A stretch of DNA of 64,000 nucleotides from SHVO01 sp050250575 (GCA_050250575.1 JBFWOJ010000007.1:1-64000), one strand, 5' to 3'. Shown: positions 17,702 through 37,665, counted from the stretch's first letter. Notes: generated by a model from the letters alone, not told the origin. A program made the numbers and translations.

Positions 17702-17741
17702 GCTCAGGGACCGCGATTTTTCGCGGTCCCTGAGCTTTTTT
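17702..17741 (+). terminator. Strong Rho-independent terminator after tuf copy 1
   Basis: A perfect 15-bp stem (17702-17716 with 17721-17735) encloses a TTTT loop and is followed by six T residues. It is among the strongest intrinsic terminators in the window. Confidence 0.92.
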
Positions 17742-17759
17742 GAAGGGATATAAATCCAC

Positions 17760-17788
17760 TTGATTCGGGGTTGCGGCGCGGGTAGAAA
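17760..17788 (+). promoter_or_regulatory. Candidate promoter for tRNA-Trp/secE
   Basis: TTGATT (17760-17765) and TAGAAA (17783-17788) are 17 bp apart, just after the tuf terminator. The tRNA begins about 150 bp downstream, so the leader would be long. Weak support. Confidence 0.35.
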
Positions 17789-17938
17789 CCGTCCGCGCCG
17801 GTCGAAACACCCGTATCGACCGGTAGTTTTGTGTTGCCTAACGGCAGCGCGCGGCGATGGCGGACATTCAGGCGCCGACAGCTCAGGATTTTGGGCTACC
17901 TCGGTTTCCTGAACGCTCCGAAAACGAAAGCAGGTCAT

Positions 17939-18014
17939 AGGGGTGTAGCTCAACTGGTAGAGCACCGGTCTCCAAAACCGGGGGTTGTAGGTTCGAGCCC
18001 TATCGCCCCTGCCA
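17939..18014 (+). tRNA. tRNA-Trp(CCA)
   Basis: A complete 76-base cloverleaf: acceptor AGGGGTG pairs with CGCCCCT (one G-T), the D-arm contains GTAGCTCAACTGGTAGAGC, the anticodon loop is CTCCAAA with anticodon CCA, the T-arm is GTAGG TTCGAGC CCTAT, the discriminator is G, and CCA is encoded. tRNA-Trp directly upstream of secE-nusG is the usual bacterial arrangement. Confidence 0.97.
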
Positions 18015-18138
18015 CCTGGGGTCGGCGGCCACCGCAAGAGAGTTCCTCCGGGATTTGCAGCGCCTTCCGAGGCGCTTGCGAGGACCTGAAGAGCCGAGCC
18101 GCAAGAGTAAGAGTGTTATCCGCGAGGCGTAATTCTAA

Positions 18139-18330
18139 ATGACCACCAAGACTTCACCCGGCCTCTTCGTCCGCCAAGTGCGGCAAGAAATGTCCAAGGT
18201 CACCTGGCCGTCGCGCCGGGAGACGACGGTTTCGGTCATCCTGGTGTTCGTGTTCAGCACCATGCTCGCGTTGTACTTCCTCGCCGTGGACGCCGTCCTC
18301 GGTTGGGGCATGCGTCAGATTTTCGGCTAA
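18139..18330 (+). CDS. secE: Preprotein translocase subunit SecE
   Basis: This 63-residue single-span form of SecE has the conserved amphipathic segment FVRQVRQEMSKVTWPSR ahead of one transmembrane helix (about residues 30-52). SecE clamps SecY, which is encoded at 44546, in the translocon. Its position 12 bp before nusG and after tRNA-Trp is the conserved order. The ribosome-binding site is weak. Confidence 0.95.
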   Translation: MTTKTSPGLFVRQVRQEMSKVTWPSRRETTVSVILVFVFSTMLALYFLAVDAVLGWGMRQIFG

Positions 18331-18342
18331 AGGGGCGAGACC

Positions 18343-18870
18343 ATGGCTGCCAAGTGGTACGTGCTCCACGTTTATTCGGGCTTCGAGAACAAGGTTGCTC
18401 AGTCGATCCGCGAGCAGGCCGCCTCGCACGGCATGACCGACAAGATCCAGGAAGTGATCGTGCCGATGGAGAAGGTCGCCGAAGTGCGCCGCGGCACGAA
18501 GGTCGACGCCGAGCGTAAATTCTTCCCTGGCTACGTCCTGATCAAAATGGATCTCACGGACGAAGCCTGGCACATCGTCAAGAACACGCCCAAGGTCACG
18601 AACTTCCTCGGCGGCAACAAGCCGCGCCCGATGTCGGACGCCGAAGCCGAGCGCATCCAGAAACAGGTGCAGGAAGGTATCGAGCGTCCGAAGCCCTCGG
18701 TGATCTTCGAAGTGGGCGAACAGGTCCGCGTTTCCGATGGTCCATTCACCTCGTTCAACGGCGTCGTCGAAGACGTCGACGAGGAAAAGGCCCGTCTCAA
18801 GGTTTCGGTCTCGATTTTCGGCCGCTCTACGCCGGTCGAGCTCGAATACAGCCAGGTGGAGAAGCTTTAA
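18343..18870 (+). CDS. nusG: Transcription termination/antitermination factor NusG
   Basis: The 175-residue protein has an N-terminal NGN domain (KWYVLHVYSGFENKV at the start, FFPGYVLIKMD near 60-70) and a C-terminal KOW domain (FEVGEQVRVSDGPFTSFNG). NusG binds RNA polymerase and links it to Rho or to ribosomal S10, whose gene lies at 34814. Normal length. Confidence 0.97.
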   Translation: MAAKWYVLHVYSGFENKVAQSIREQAASHGMTDKIQEVIVPMEKVAEVRRGTKVDAERKFFPGYVLIKMDLTDEAWHIVKNTPKVTNFLGGNKPRPMSDAEAERIQKQVQEGIERPKPSVIFEVGEQVRVSDGPFTSFNGVVEDVDEEKARLKVSVSIFGRSTPVELEYSQVEKL

Positions 18871-18884
18871 CGCCCGGCTGCGTA

Positions 18885-18909
18885 GCGGACGCCCTAAAAG
18901 GCGTTCCGC
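18885..18909 (+). other. Hairpin in the rplK leader
   Basis: GCGGACGCC pairs with GGCGTTCCGC (one bulged base) around CTAAAA, 14 bases after the nusG stop. No T-run follows, so it is not a canonical terminator. In E. coli, L1 represses translation by binding the L11-L1 leader; the 134-base leader here could serve the same purpose, but I cannot identify an L1 site firmly. Confidence 0.4.
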
Positions 18910-19004
18910 ATAAACTCTGTGGGAGGTTCGGTCCAAAAGTCCAAGGGCCGCCGCACCACGGACCCCAAGCACCGGAGGGCATCCGGTGAGTATTGAGGGA
19001 TACT

Positions 19005-19436
19005 ATGGCAAAGAAGATTGAAGGTTACGTCAAACTCGAGATTCCGGCCGGGAAGGCTAATCCTTCTCCGCCGATCGGCCCCGCGCTGGGTCAGCGCGGC
19101 GTCAACATCATGGCGTTCTGCAAGGAGTTCAATGCAGCGACCCAGGGCGGCGAGATCGGCGTTCCGACACCCGTGGTCATCACGGTCTATTCGGACCGCT
19201 CGTTCACGTTCGTCACCAAGACCCCGCCGACGAGCTTCTTCCTGAAGCGCGCTGCGAAGATCGAGAAGGGTTCGGGCACGACCGGCCGCGGTTCCGTCGG
19301 CAAGGTGACCATGACCCAGATCCGCGAAATCGCGCAGAAGAAGATGCCGGACCTCAACAGCGCCACCATTGAATCGGCGATGGCGCAGGTTGTCGGTTCG
19401 GCGCGTGCGATGGGCCTTGAAGTGGTGGAGAAGTAA
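19005..19436 (+). CDS. rplK: 50S ribosomal protein L11
   Basis: The 143-residue protein has the N-terminal proline-rich segment GKANPSPPIGPALGQRGVNIM and the C-terminal RNA-binding domain that binds the GTPase-centre RNA. ATG 19005 gives the standard N-terminus MAKKIEGYVK; the in-frame TTG 18993 would add four residues and is not needed. L1 follows after 3 bp. Confidence 0.97.
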   Translation: MAKKIEGYVKLEIPAGKANPSPPIGPALGQRGVNIMAFCKEFNAATQGGEIGVPTPVVITVYSDRSFTFVTKTPPTSFFLKRAAKIEKGSGTTGRGSVGKVTMTQIREIAQKKMPDLNSATIESAMAQVVGSARAMGLEVVEK

Positions 19437-19439
19437 GCC

Positions 19440-20144
19440 ATGGCGAAAGTTGGAAAGCGTTTGAAGGCAGGTCTCGCCGCGGTCGACCGCAACAGCACCT
19501 ACTCGGTGGCCGATGCGGTGAAGCTCCTGAAGACCCATGCCAAGGCCAAGTTCGACGAGACCGTCGAAGTGGCGATGAACCTCGGCGTCGATCCCAAGCA
19601 CGCCGACCAGATGGTGCGCGGCGTGGTCGCGCTGCCGCACGGTTCGGGTAAGACGATGCGGGTTGCCGTGTTCGCCAAGGGCGACAAGGCGAAGGAAGCC
19701 CAGGCGGCGGGCGCAGAGCTCGTCGGCGCGGAAGACCTGGCCGAGAAGATCAACGGCGGCGAAATGGGTTTCGACCGCGTGATCGCGACCCCCGACATGA
19801 TGGGCGTCGTCGGTAAGCTCGGTAAGGTGCTCGGCCCCCGCGGCCTGATGCCGAATCCGAAGTTGGGCACGGTCACCATGGACGTGAAGACGGCCGTGAA
19901 GAACGCCAAGGCCGGCGAAGTTCAGTTCCGTGTCGAGAAGGCGGGCATCGTGCACGCCGGCATCGGCAAGGCGAGCTTCACCGCCGAGCAGCTCGCCGAC
20001 AACATCAAGGCGTTCGTCGACGCCATCGTGAAGGCGAAGCCGACCGGCGCGAAGGGCACGTACATCAAGAAGATCTCCGTCAGCTCGACCATGGGCCCGG
20101 GGATCAAAGTGAATTCCGCCGACGCGGTAGCCAAGGCGGGCTAA
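19440..20144 (+). CDS. rplA: 50S ribosomal protein L1
   Basis: The 234-residue L1 binds 23S rRNA helices 76-78 and forms the stalk that moves E-site tRNA. The signature MPNPKLGTVT is near residue 140. In many bacteria L1 represses its own L11-L1 mRNA. It lies 3 bp after rplK and is separated from rplJ by a 332-base leader. Confidence 0.97.
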   Translation: MAKVGKRLKAGLAAVDRNSTYSVADAVKLLKTHAKAKFDETVEVAMNLGVDPKHADQMVRGVVALPHGSGKTMRVAVFAKGDKAKEAQAAGAELVGAEDLAEKINGGEMGFDRVIATPDMMGVVGKLGKVLGPRGLMPNPKLGTVTMDVKTAVKNAKAGEVQFRVEKAGIVHAGIGKASFTAEQLADNIKAFVDAIVKAKPTGAKGTYIKKISVSSTMGPGIKVNSADAVAKAG

Positions 20145-20476
20145 GGGATTTCGCGCCGTCTCTCCGGGGGCGGCGCGGGAACCGGCGAAGAAAGGCGAAA
20201 GCCGATCGTCGCCGGAGATCCTGTCCAAGACTGATGGTGCCGACGCTGCTTCGCAGCCGACGCGTAAAGAGCAATCGCCATCACAGACGGGAGTGCAAGA
20301 AGTTTGTTCGGTTCTAGCGCATCGCGCGCGATGAAGCGGGCAGGGCGACTTGAGCTTCTGGGGCAGGTCTGGAACCGGCGGGTTTGGTTCGTACAGGCCC
20401 GACGGAATGTGCAACCGGTTCTCTCCCAAGTGGCCACGTGGCCATGGCGGAGTGAGCCTCAGTAAGCGGAGACGAT
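20145..20476 (+). other. rplA-rplJ intergenic leader region
   Basis: The 332 bases contain no credible gene. They hold a structured segment interpreted as the L10 leader (20213-20295, listed separately), an outer pairing TCTCCGG/CCGGAGA before it, and further GC-rich sequence up to the rplJ start. No convincing promoter or T-run terminator was found. Confidence 0.5.
20213..20295 (+). ncRNA. Candidate ribosomal protein L10 leader
   Basis: TGATGGTG (20232-20239) pairs with CGCCATCA (20276-20283, one G-T), enclosing a hairpin GCTGC-TTC-GCAGC and an asymmetric internal loop containing GTAAAGAGC. CTGTCC before and GACGGGAG after can close an outer helix. In E. coli and other bacteria the L10(L12)4 complex binds such a leader to repress rplJL translation. 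The architecture and position fit, but no covariance search was possible, and the element is about 180 bases upstream of rplJ. Confidence 0.55.
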
Positions 20477-20995
20477 ATGGACCGACAGCAAAAGCAGGAG
20501 CTGGTGAGTTCGCTCAACGCTACGCTGACGCAGCAGTCCTTCATCGCCATCACCCTCAACAAAGGGATGACGGTGGCTGAAGCACAAGCGCTGCGGAAGC
20601 AGATGCGGGCGGCGGGCGCCGGCTACAAAGTTGCTAAAAATCGGCTCGCGCGTCTCGCTCTTGCCGGCACGAAGTTCGAAAACCTGAGTGAACTGCTCAA
20701 GGGCCCGACGGGTATCGCCTACTCGACGGACCCCGTGGCAGCCGCGAAGGTTTGCGCGAAGTTCGCGAAGGACAACAAGAAGCTGGAGATCGTTGGCGGC
20801 AATTTGAACGGCCAGAAGCTGGACGTCGCCGGGGTTGAAACCCTGGCCACTCTGCCTTCGCTGGACGAATTGCGCGGCAAGATCATCGGACTTATCCAGG
20901 CGCCCGCGACCAAGATCGCCGGCGTGCTGCAAGCTCCGGCTGGCCAGCTTGCTCGTGTTCTCGCAGCGCGTGCCAAGCAGGGTGAAGCCGCATAA
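20477..20995 (+). CDS. rplJ: 50S ribosomal protein L10
   Basis: The 172-residue protein has the N-terminal rRNA-binding domain (MDRQQKQELVSSLN, then KVAKNRLARLA) and a C-terminal helix that holds L7/L12 dimers. It forms the stalk base next to L11. rplL follows after 54 bp. It probably regulates its own mRNA through the leader upstream. Confidence 0.96.
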   Translation: MDRQQKQELVSSLNATLTQQSFIAITLNKGMTVAEAQALRKQMRAAGAGYKVAKNRLARLALAGTKFENLSELLKGPTGIAYSTDPVAAAKVCAKFAKDNKKLEIVGGNLNGQKLDVAGVETLATLPSLDELRGKIIGLIQAPATKIAGVLQAPAGQLARVLAARAKQGEAA

Positions 20996-21049
20996 GCCGC
21001 CCGTACCATTGCAAACAACCGAATAGAACCTAGATCAGGAGACTTTCAA

Positions 21050-21427
<378 letters not shown>

Positions 21428-21454
21428 GGTCTGTACGTTAGAGGTCGCGGTCGG

Positions 21455-21485
21455 GATCGGCGCATCGAAGTTCGGTGCGCCGATC
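21455..21485 (+). other. Hairpin after rplL
   Basis: GATCGGCGCA pairs perfectly with TGCGCCGATC, and the inner TCGAA/TTCGG can extend the helix. No T-run follows. It lies 28 bp after the rplL stop and may act with the next inverted repeat as an attenuator or RNase site that lowers rpoBC expression. Confidence 0.6.
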
Positions 21486-21502
21486 TCGCCGTCGTTTCAG
21501 TT

Positions 21503-21546
21503 TGAACTATCGCGAGGAGCGGTGAGCCGCTCCTCGCGATAGTTCA
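21503..21546. repeat. Perfect 20-bp inverted repeat between rplL and rpoB
   Basis: Bases 21503-21522 are perfectly complementary to 21527-21546 around a TGAG loop. As RNA it would form a 20-bp uninterrupted helix. There is no T-run after it, so it is not a standard terminator. In E. coli the rplL-rpoB interval carries an attenuator and an RNase III site that set the ribosomal-protein to polymerase ratio; this element is placed for the same role, which is inferred. Confidence 0.75.
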
Positions 21547-21655
21547 CAGGACCATCGCAGCGCAGCCCTTTCAGGCGGGGCGAAAGCGGATGGTCTGGTT
21601 CAAATGGCGCGCCGGAGCCCTGCCGGCGCCGCGTCGAAAAGGACGAGGAATGGTT

Positions 21656-25834
<4,179 letters not shown>

Positions 25835-25916
25835 GCGCGAATTGGATAAAGCGGGCGAGGGCCGGCGCTAGCGCCGCCCCGCCCACGTCAGAAAAGCTCC
25901 TTAAGGAGAATTGGGT

Positions 25917-30113
<4,197 letters not shown>

Positions 30114-30140
30114 CCACTAGATATAGTGGTCGGAGATGGA

Positions 30141-30170
30141 AGAGGGGGCCTTTTGGCCCCCTCTTTTTTT
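30141..30170 (+). terminator. Rho-independent terminator after rpoC
   Basis: AGAGGGGGCC and GGCCCCCTCT form a perfect 10-bp stem with a TTTT loop followed by a run of seven T residues. It ends the rplKAJL-rpoBC transcription block. Confidence 0.93.
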
Positions 30171-30567
30171 ATCTGCGGATGCAAGCGCTGCACGCATGCA
30201 GTGCGGGCGTGACAACATCGCCATACCCGCAAAAATGCATGAGAATCAGGGCTATTCTACGCTTGACGCTGTGGGGCCCCGTCTATATGTTCCGCGCCGT
30301 TCTTGAAGGCGTCTGGTGGTAGATCCGGCTTGGCGATCTAAACGCAGATAGCAGTCGAACAAGCCAAAGAAACCGACATAGCCCTTTGTTTGGGCAGTTT
30401 TTTTCGAATGGGAACGAACAAGGCCCGCAAGGGACTGGTGTTCCTGTTTCACGTCTCGGGTGGGTCGCACTGACTTTCTCAGTGCAGGACCGTGCCGGGG
30501 CGACAAACGAGTTTGAAGACAACGTTAGCGAACGAAAAAGTTCCAGGGAAATCGAGGCTGCAGCACG
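30171..30567 (+). other. Intergenic leader of the str operon
   Basis: About 400 bases lie between the rpoC terminator and rpsL. The region holds the promoter at 30263-30291 and a roughly 270-base leader. In the leader, GCCC/GGGC (30381-30395) followed by AGTTTTTTT makes a short, weak attenuator-like hairpin. Open frames here lack coding character. Confidence 0.5.
30263..30291 (+). promoter_or_regulatory. Promoter of the str operon (rpsL-rpsG-fusA-tuf)
   Basis: TTGACG (30263-30268) and TATGTT (30286-30291) are 17 bp apart; TATATG at 30284 is an overlapping alternative. It directly follows the rpoC terminator. Transcription would begin near 30298. Confidence 0.65.
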
Positions 30568-30939
30568 ATGCCTACTATCAATCAGATGATTCGCAAGGGC
30601 CGCCAGACTCCGGTGGCACGCAATAAGGTCCCGGCGCTCGCGAGCTGCCCGCAAAAGCGCGGCGTTTGCACGCGTGTCTACACGACGACGCCGAAGAAGC
30701 CGAACTCGGCGCTGCGTAAGGTCGCGCGCGTTCGTCTGACGAACCAGTTCGAAGCCATCTGCTACATCCCCGGCGAAGGCCACAACCTTCAGGAGCACTC
30801 CGTCGTCATGATCCGCGGCGGCCGCGTGAAGGACCTTCCGGGCGTTCGCTATCACATCATTCGCGGCACGCTCGATACGCAGGGCGTCAACGACCGCCGT
30901 CAGCGCCGCTCGAAGTACGGCGCCAAGCGTCCGAAGTAA
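30568..30939 (+). CDS. rpsL: 30S ribosomal protein S12
   Basis: The 123-residue S12 sits at the decoding centre. The loop TTPKKPNSALRK retains Lys43, and RVKDLPGVRYH retains the second streptomycin-critical lysine, so the protein is of the streptomycin-sensitive type. rpsG follows after 12 bp. Confidence 0.98.
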   Translation: MPTINQMIRKGRQTPVARNKVPALASCPQKRGVCTRVYTTTPKKPNSALRKVARVRLTNQFEAICYIPGEGHNLQEHSVVMIRGGRVKDLPGVRYHIIRGTLDTQGVNDRRQRRSKYGAKRPK

Positions 30940-30951
30940 GAGGGAATCACT

Positions 30952-31422
30952 ATGTCTCGTCGTCGCGCAGCAGATAAGCGTGAGATCAATCCGGACGCAA
31001 AGTTCGGCGACCTCGTCATTGCGAAGTTCATCAACTCCGTGATGGAAGAGGGCAAAAAGGGCGTTGCCGAGCGTATCGTCTATGGCGCTCTCGACCGCAT
31101 CGGCAAGAAGGTCAGCCAGGACGCGGTGAAGGTGTTCCACGACGCCATCGAGAACGTGAAGCCGACGGTGGAAGTGCGCTCCCGCCGCGTTGGCGGCGCC
31201 ACCTATCAGGTGCCCGTCGAAGTCCGTCCTGAGCGGCGCCAGGCCCTGGCCTTCCGCTGGATCGTCTCCAATGCCCGCGGCCGCAACGAGAAGACCATGA
31301 TCGACCGGCTGTCGAACGAGCTGATGGACGCGGCCGCCAATCGCGGCGGCGCCGTGAAGAAGCGCGAAGACACGCATCGCATGGCGGAAGCCAACCGCGC
31401 GTTCTCGCACTATCGCTGGTAA
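30952..31422 (+). CDS. rpsG: 30S ribosomal protein S7
   Basis: The 156-residue primary binder of the 3' domain of 16S rRNA has the signatures RRRAADKREINPD and RRVGGATYQVPVEV. The usual bacterial length is 156. In E. coli S7 represses the str operon. fusA starts 32 bp downstream. Confidence 0.98.
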   Translation: MSRRRAADKREINPDAKFGDLVIAKFINSVMEEGKKGVAERIVYGALDRIGKKVSQDAVKVFHDAIENVKPTVEVRSRRVGGATYQVPVEVRPERRQALAFRWIVSNARGRNEKTMIDRLSNELMDAAANRGGAVKKREDTHRMAEANRAFSHYRW

Positions 31423-31454
31423 GCGCGCCTTAGATCCGTACAGAAGAACAGAAA

Positions 31455-33539
<2,085 letters not shown>

Positions 33540-33566
33540 TTTCAGTCCAGAGGAACGGAGTGAGCC

Positions 33567-34757
<1,191 letters not shown>

Positions 34758-34766
34758 TGAAGATCG

Positions 34767-34794
34767 GCGGCATCCGCCGTTCGGTGGATGCCGC
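34767..34794 (+). terminator. Hairpin between tuf and rpsJ, attenuator-like
   Basis: GCGGCATCC pairs perfectly with GGATGCCGC and can be extended inward to 12 bp (one G-T) over GTTC. TCACTTTT follows, a poor T-run. It lies 9 bp after the tuf stop and 19 bp before rpsJ, so it could partly terminate str transcripts and separate them from the S10 operon. No independent S10 promoter is evident. Confidence 0.5.
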
Positions 34795-34813
34795 TCACTT
34801 TTGGGTATAGGCC

Positions 34814-35125
34814 ATGATTGACAGTCAAAATATTCGCATTCGCCTCAAGGCGTTTGATCATCGCGTGCTCGATCAATCCACCAAGGAGATCGTCAGCACC
34901 GCCAAGCGTACGGGCGCGCAAGTGCGTGGGCCTATCCCGCTGCCGACGCGGATCGAGAAGTTCACCGTGAACCGCTCGCCGCACGTCGACAAGAAGTCGC
35001 GCGAACAGTTCGAAATTCGGACTCATCGCCGGCTGCTCGACATTGTCGATCCGACTCCGCAGACGGTGGACGCGCTGATGAAGCTCGACCTCGCCGCCGG
35101 CGTCGACGTCGAGATCAAGCTCTAA
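34814..35125 (+). CDS. rpsJ: 30S ribosomal protein S10
   Basis: The 103-residue S10 (also NusE, the partner of NusG in antitermination and coupling) has MIDSQNIRIRLKAFDHRVLD at its start and the conserved GPIPLPTRIEKFTVNRSPHV loop. It is the first gene of the S10 operon. Confidence 0.98.
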   Translation: MIDSQNIRIRLKAFDHRVLDQSTKEIVSTAKRTGAQVRGPIPLPTRIEKFTVNRSPHVDKKSREQFEIRTHRRLLDIVDPTPQTVDALMKLDLAAGVDVEIKL

Positions 35126-35151
35126 GAACGATTCGCTCGAAGGTGGGACAA

Positions 35152-35835
35152 ATGCGTTCCGGTTTAGTTGCACAGAAGGTGGGTATGACCCGCCTATTCA
35201 CCGCGGAAGGGAATCACGTGCCCGTGACCGTGCTTAAGGTCGACGGCGTGCAGGTGATCGCCCAGCGCACCAAGGAGAAGGACGGCTACACGGCCGTTCA
35301 ACTCGGCATCGGCAATAAGAAGGCCAATCGCGTCAACAAGGCGACGCGCGGTCATTTCGCCAAGGCGAACATCGAGCCGAAGCGCCGTCTCGTCGAATTC
35401 CGCGTCGACGCCGACAAGATGATCGACGTGGGCGCCGAGATCTCGGCCGCGCATTTCGTCGCAGGCCAGTTCGTCGACGTGACGGGCACGACGGTCGGTA
35501 AGGGCTTCCAGGGTCCGATGAAGCGCTGGAACTTCGCCGGTCTCGAAGCTTCGCACGGTGTGTCGATCTCGCACCGCTCCCACGGTTCGACCGGTCAGCG
35601 TCAGGACCCGGGTAAGGTGTGGAAGGGCAAGAAGATGGCCGGCCACCTCGGCGTCGAGCGTGTCACCACCCAGAACCTTCAGGTCGTGCAGATCGACGAG
35701 GCCAAGGGATTCATTTTTGTGAAAGGCGCGGTCCCCGGAAACCCGGGCGGTTACGTGCTCGTGAAGGATGCGGTGAAGCGCAAGCTGCCGAAGGACCTTC
35801 CGTTGCCCGCCGGCCTTAAGGCCAAGAAGGACTAA
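35152..35835 (+). CDS. rplC: 50S ribosomal protein L3
   Basis: The 227-residue L3 organises the peptidyl transferase region. ATG 35152 gives MRSGLVAQKVGMTRLF, the usual alphaproteobacterial N-terminus; GTG 35143 would add MGQ. The central loop with GSTGQRQDPGKVWKGKKMAGH is conserved, including the glutamine that is methylated in E. coli. Confidence 0.96.
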   Translation: MRSGLVAQKVGMTRLFTAEGNHVPVTVLKVDGVQVIAQRTKEKDGYTAVQLGIGNKKANRVNKATRGHFAKANIEPKRRLVEFRVDADKMIDVGAEISAAHFVAGQFVDVTGTTVGKGFQGPMKRWNFAGLEASHGVSISHRSHGSTGQRQDPGKVWKGKKMAGHLGVERVTTQNLQVVQIDEAKGFIFVKGAVPGNPGGYVLVKDAVKRKLPKDLPLPAGLKAKKD

Positions 35836-35840
35836 CGGCC

Positions 35841-36464
35841 ATGAAGCTGGACATCATCAATCTCGACAAGAAGAACGTCGGCTCCGTGGACGTCTCCGAT
35901 GCCATTTTCGGCGTCGAAGTGCGCGGCGACATCATGCACCGCGTCGTGCGCTGGCAGCTCGCCAAGCGTCAGGCCGGTACGCATAAGACCAAGGTCATCA
36001 GCGAAGTCAGCGGTACCACCAAGAAGCCGTACAAGCAGAAGGGCACGGGTTCGGCCCGTCAGGGTTCGCTCCGTTCCGCCCAGATGCGCGGCGGCGGCGT
36101 GATCTTCGGACCGGTCGTGCGCAGCCACGCCTTCAGCCTGCCGAAGAAGATCCGCGCCCTCGGCCTCAAGAGCGCCCTTTCTGCGAAAGCAAAAGACGGC
36201 AAGCTCGTGGTGATCGAAGCCGCCGCCGGCGGCAAGGACGCAAAGACCAAGAAGCTCGACGCGCAGTTCAAGAAGCTTGGCTGGACCTCGGCGCTGATCA
36301 TCGACGGATCGCAGGTGGACGAGGGATTTGCCCGCGCCGCCCGCAACATCCCCGGCATCGATGTGCTGCCCAGCCAGGGCGCCAACGTTTACGACATCCT
36401 GCGCCGTGACACCCTGGTGCTCACCAAGGCGGCGCTCGAGAAGCTTGAGGAGCGCTTGAAATGA
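35841..36464 (+). CDS. rplD: 50S ribosomal protein L4
   Basis: The 207-residue L4 lines the exit tunnel; its extended loop has the conserved GTGSARQGS and the following RGGGV. In E. coli L4 represses the S10 operon through a leader hairpin; the short gap before rpsJ here gives little room for such a leader. Its last 4 bases overlap rplW. Confidence 0.97.
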   Translation: MKLDIINLDKKNVGSVDVSDAIFGVEVRGDIMHRVVRWQLAKRQAGTHKTKVISEVSGTTKKPYKQKGTGSARQGSLRSAQMRGGGVIFGPVVRSHAFSLPKKIRALGLKSALSAKAKDGKLVVIEAAAGGKDAKTKKLDAQFKKLGWTSALIIDGSQVDEGFARAARNIPGIDVLPSQGANVYDILRRDTLVLTKAALEKLEERLK

Positions 36465-36814
36465 GCCCCGCAGAGAAGAAGCCGGCTAAAAAGGCCGCCA
36501 AGAAAGCGGCCCCGAAGGCCGCCGACGCCGCCGCGCTCTACGATTTCATTCGCGCGCCGCTGATCACCGAAAAGGCGACGATGGCCTCCGAGCACAATCA
36601 GTTTGTGTTCCGCGTGCCGCTCGACGCCTCGAAGCCGGAGATCAAGCAGGCGATCGAAAGCCTGTTCAAGGTGCAGGTCACCGCGGTGAATACCTTGATC
36701 TCGAAGGGCAAGCTGAAACGCTTTCGCGGCCGTCCGGGCCGCCGCAGCGATGTGAAGAAAGCCGTCGTGACCCTGGCCGCCGGCCAGTCCATCGACGTGA
36801 CCACGGGACTCTAA
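36461..36814 (+). CDS. rplW: 50S ribosomal protein L23 with Lys/Ala-rich N-terminal extension
   Basis: The 117-residue protein has the normal L23 body starting near YDFIRAPLITEK (residue 27), and the RFRGRPGRRSDVKKAVVTL motif at the tunnel exit where trigger factor and SRP dock. The first 25 or so residues (MSPAEKKPAKKAAKKAAPKA...) are a low-complexity basic extension not needed for the fold. The ATGA overlap with rplD fixes the start. Confidence 0.95.
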   Translation: MSPAEKKPAKKAAKKAAPKAADAAALYDFIRAPLITEKATMASEHNQFVFRVPLDASKPEIKQAIESLFKVQVTAVNTLISKGKLKRFRGRPGRRSDVKKAVVTLAAGQSIDVTTGL

Positions 36815-36817
36815 GCC

Positions 36818-37654
36818 ATGGCTTTGAAGACATATAATCCAGTAACGCCGTCGCTGCGCGGCACCGTGCTCGTCGATCGCTCCGACCTGCACAAAGGCAA
36901 GCCGGTCAAGGAATTGACCGAGGGCATGCACTCGACGGGTGGACGCAATCACTCGGGCCGTATCACCAGCCGCTTCATGGGCGGCGGTCATAAGCGCCGC
37001 TATCGCCTGGTCGACTTCAAGCGCAAGAAGCGCGACGTGTTCGCGACCGTCGAGCGCCTGGAATACGATCCGTATCGCACGGCTTTCATCGCGCTCATCC
37101 GCTATGAAGACGGCGAGCAGGCTTACATCCTCGCGCCGCAGCGCCTGAAGGCCGGCGACAAGATCGTCGCGTCCGAAAGCGCCGACATCAAACCGGGCAA
37201 CGCGATGCCGCTCAAGAACATGCCGGTCGGCACCATCGTTCACAACGTCGAGCTCAAGCTCGGCCGCGGCGGCCAGATGGCCCGTTCGGCGGGCTGCTAC
37301 GCCCAGCTCATCGGTAAGGACGCCGGTTATGCTCAGCTGCGCCTGTCGTCGGGCGAACTGCGCATGGTGCGCGCCGAATGCATGGCGACCGTCGGCGCGG
37401 TGTCCAATCCGGACAATCAGAACATCAACTATGGCAAGGCCGGACGTATGCGCTGGCTGGGTTTCCGGTCGCATAACCGCGGCGTCGCGATGAACCCGGT
37501 CGACCATCCGCTCGGCGGCGGTGAGGGCAAGACCTCGGGCGGCCGTCATCCGGTCACCCCGTGGGGCAAGCCGACCAAGGGCAAGCGCACGCGCAACAAC
37601 AAGCGGACGCAGCACTTGATCATGCGTAGCCGCCACCTGGCGAAGAAAGCTTAA
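36818..37654 (+). CDS. rplB: 50S ribosomal protein L2
   Basis: The 278-residue L2 is essential for subunit joining and peptidyl transfer. The GRNHSGRITSR region, GRGGQMARSAGCYAQ and the C-terminal MNPVDHPLGGGEG with its conserved histidine are present. It starts 3 bp after rplW. Confidence 0.98.
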   Translation: MALKTYNPVTPSLRGTVLVDRSDLHKGKPVKELTEGMHSTGGRNHSGRITSRFMGGGHKRRYRLVDFKRKKRDVFATVERLEYDPYRTAFIALIRYEDGEQAYILAPQRLKAGDKIVASESADIKPGNAMPLKNMPVGTIVHNVELKLGRGGQMARSAGCYAQLIGKDAGYAQLRLSSGELRMVRAECMATVGAVSNPDNQNINYGKAGRMRWLGFRSHNRGVAMNPVDHPLGGGEGKTSGGRHPVTPWGKPTKGKRTRNNKRTQHLIMRSRHLAKKA

Positions 37655-37665
37655 GGAGAGCGAAC

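Noticed and set aside
30386..30589. Small frame in the rpsL leader
   Set aside because: It runs over the leader hairpin and into rpsL in another frame, with no start signal.
30568..30939. Streptomycin-resistance substitution in S12
   Set aside because: Lys43 and the second critical lysine are the sensitive type.
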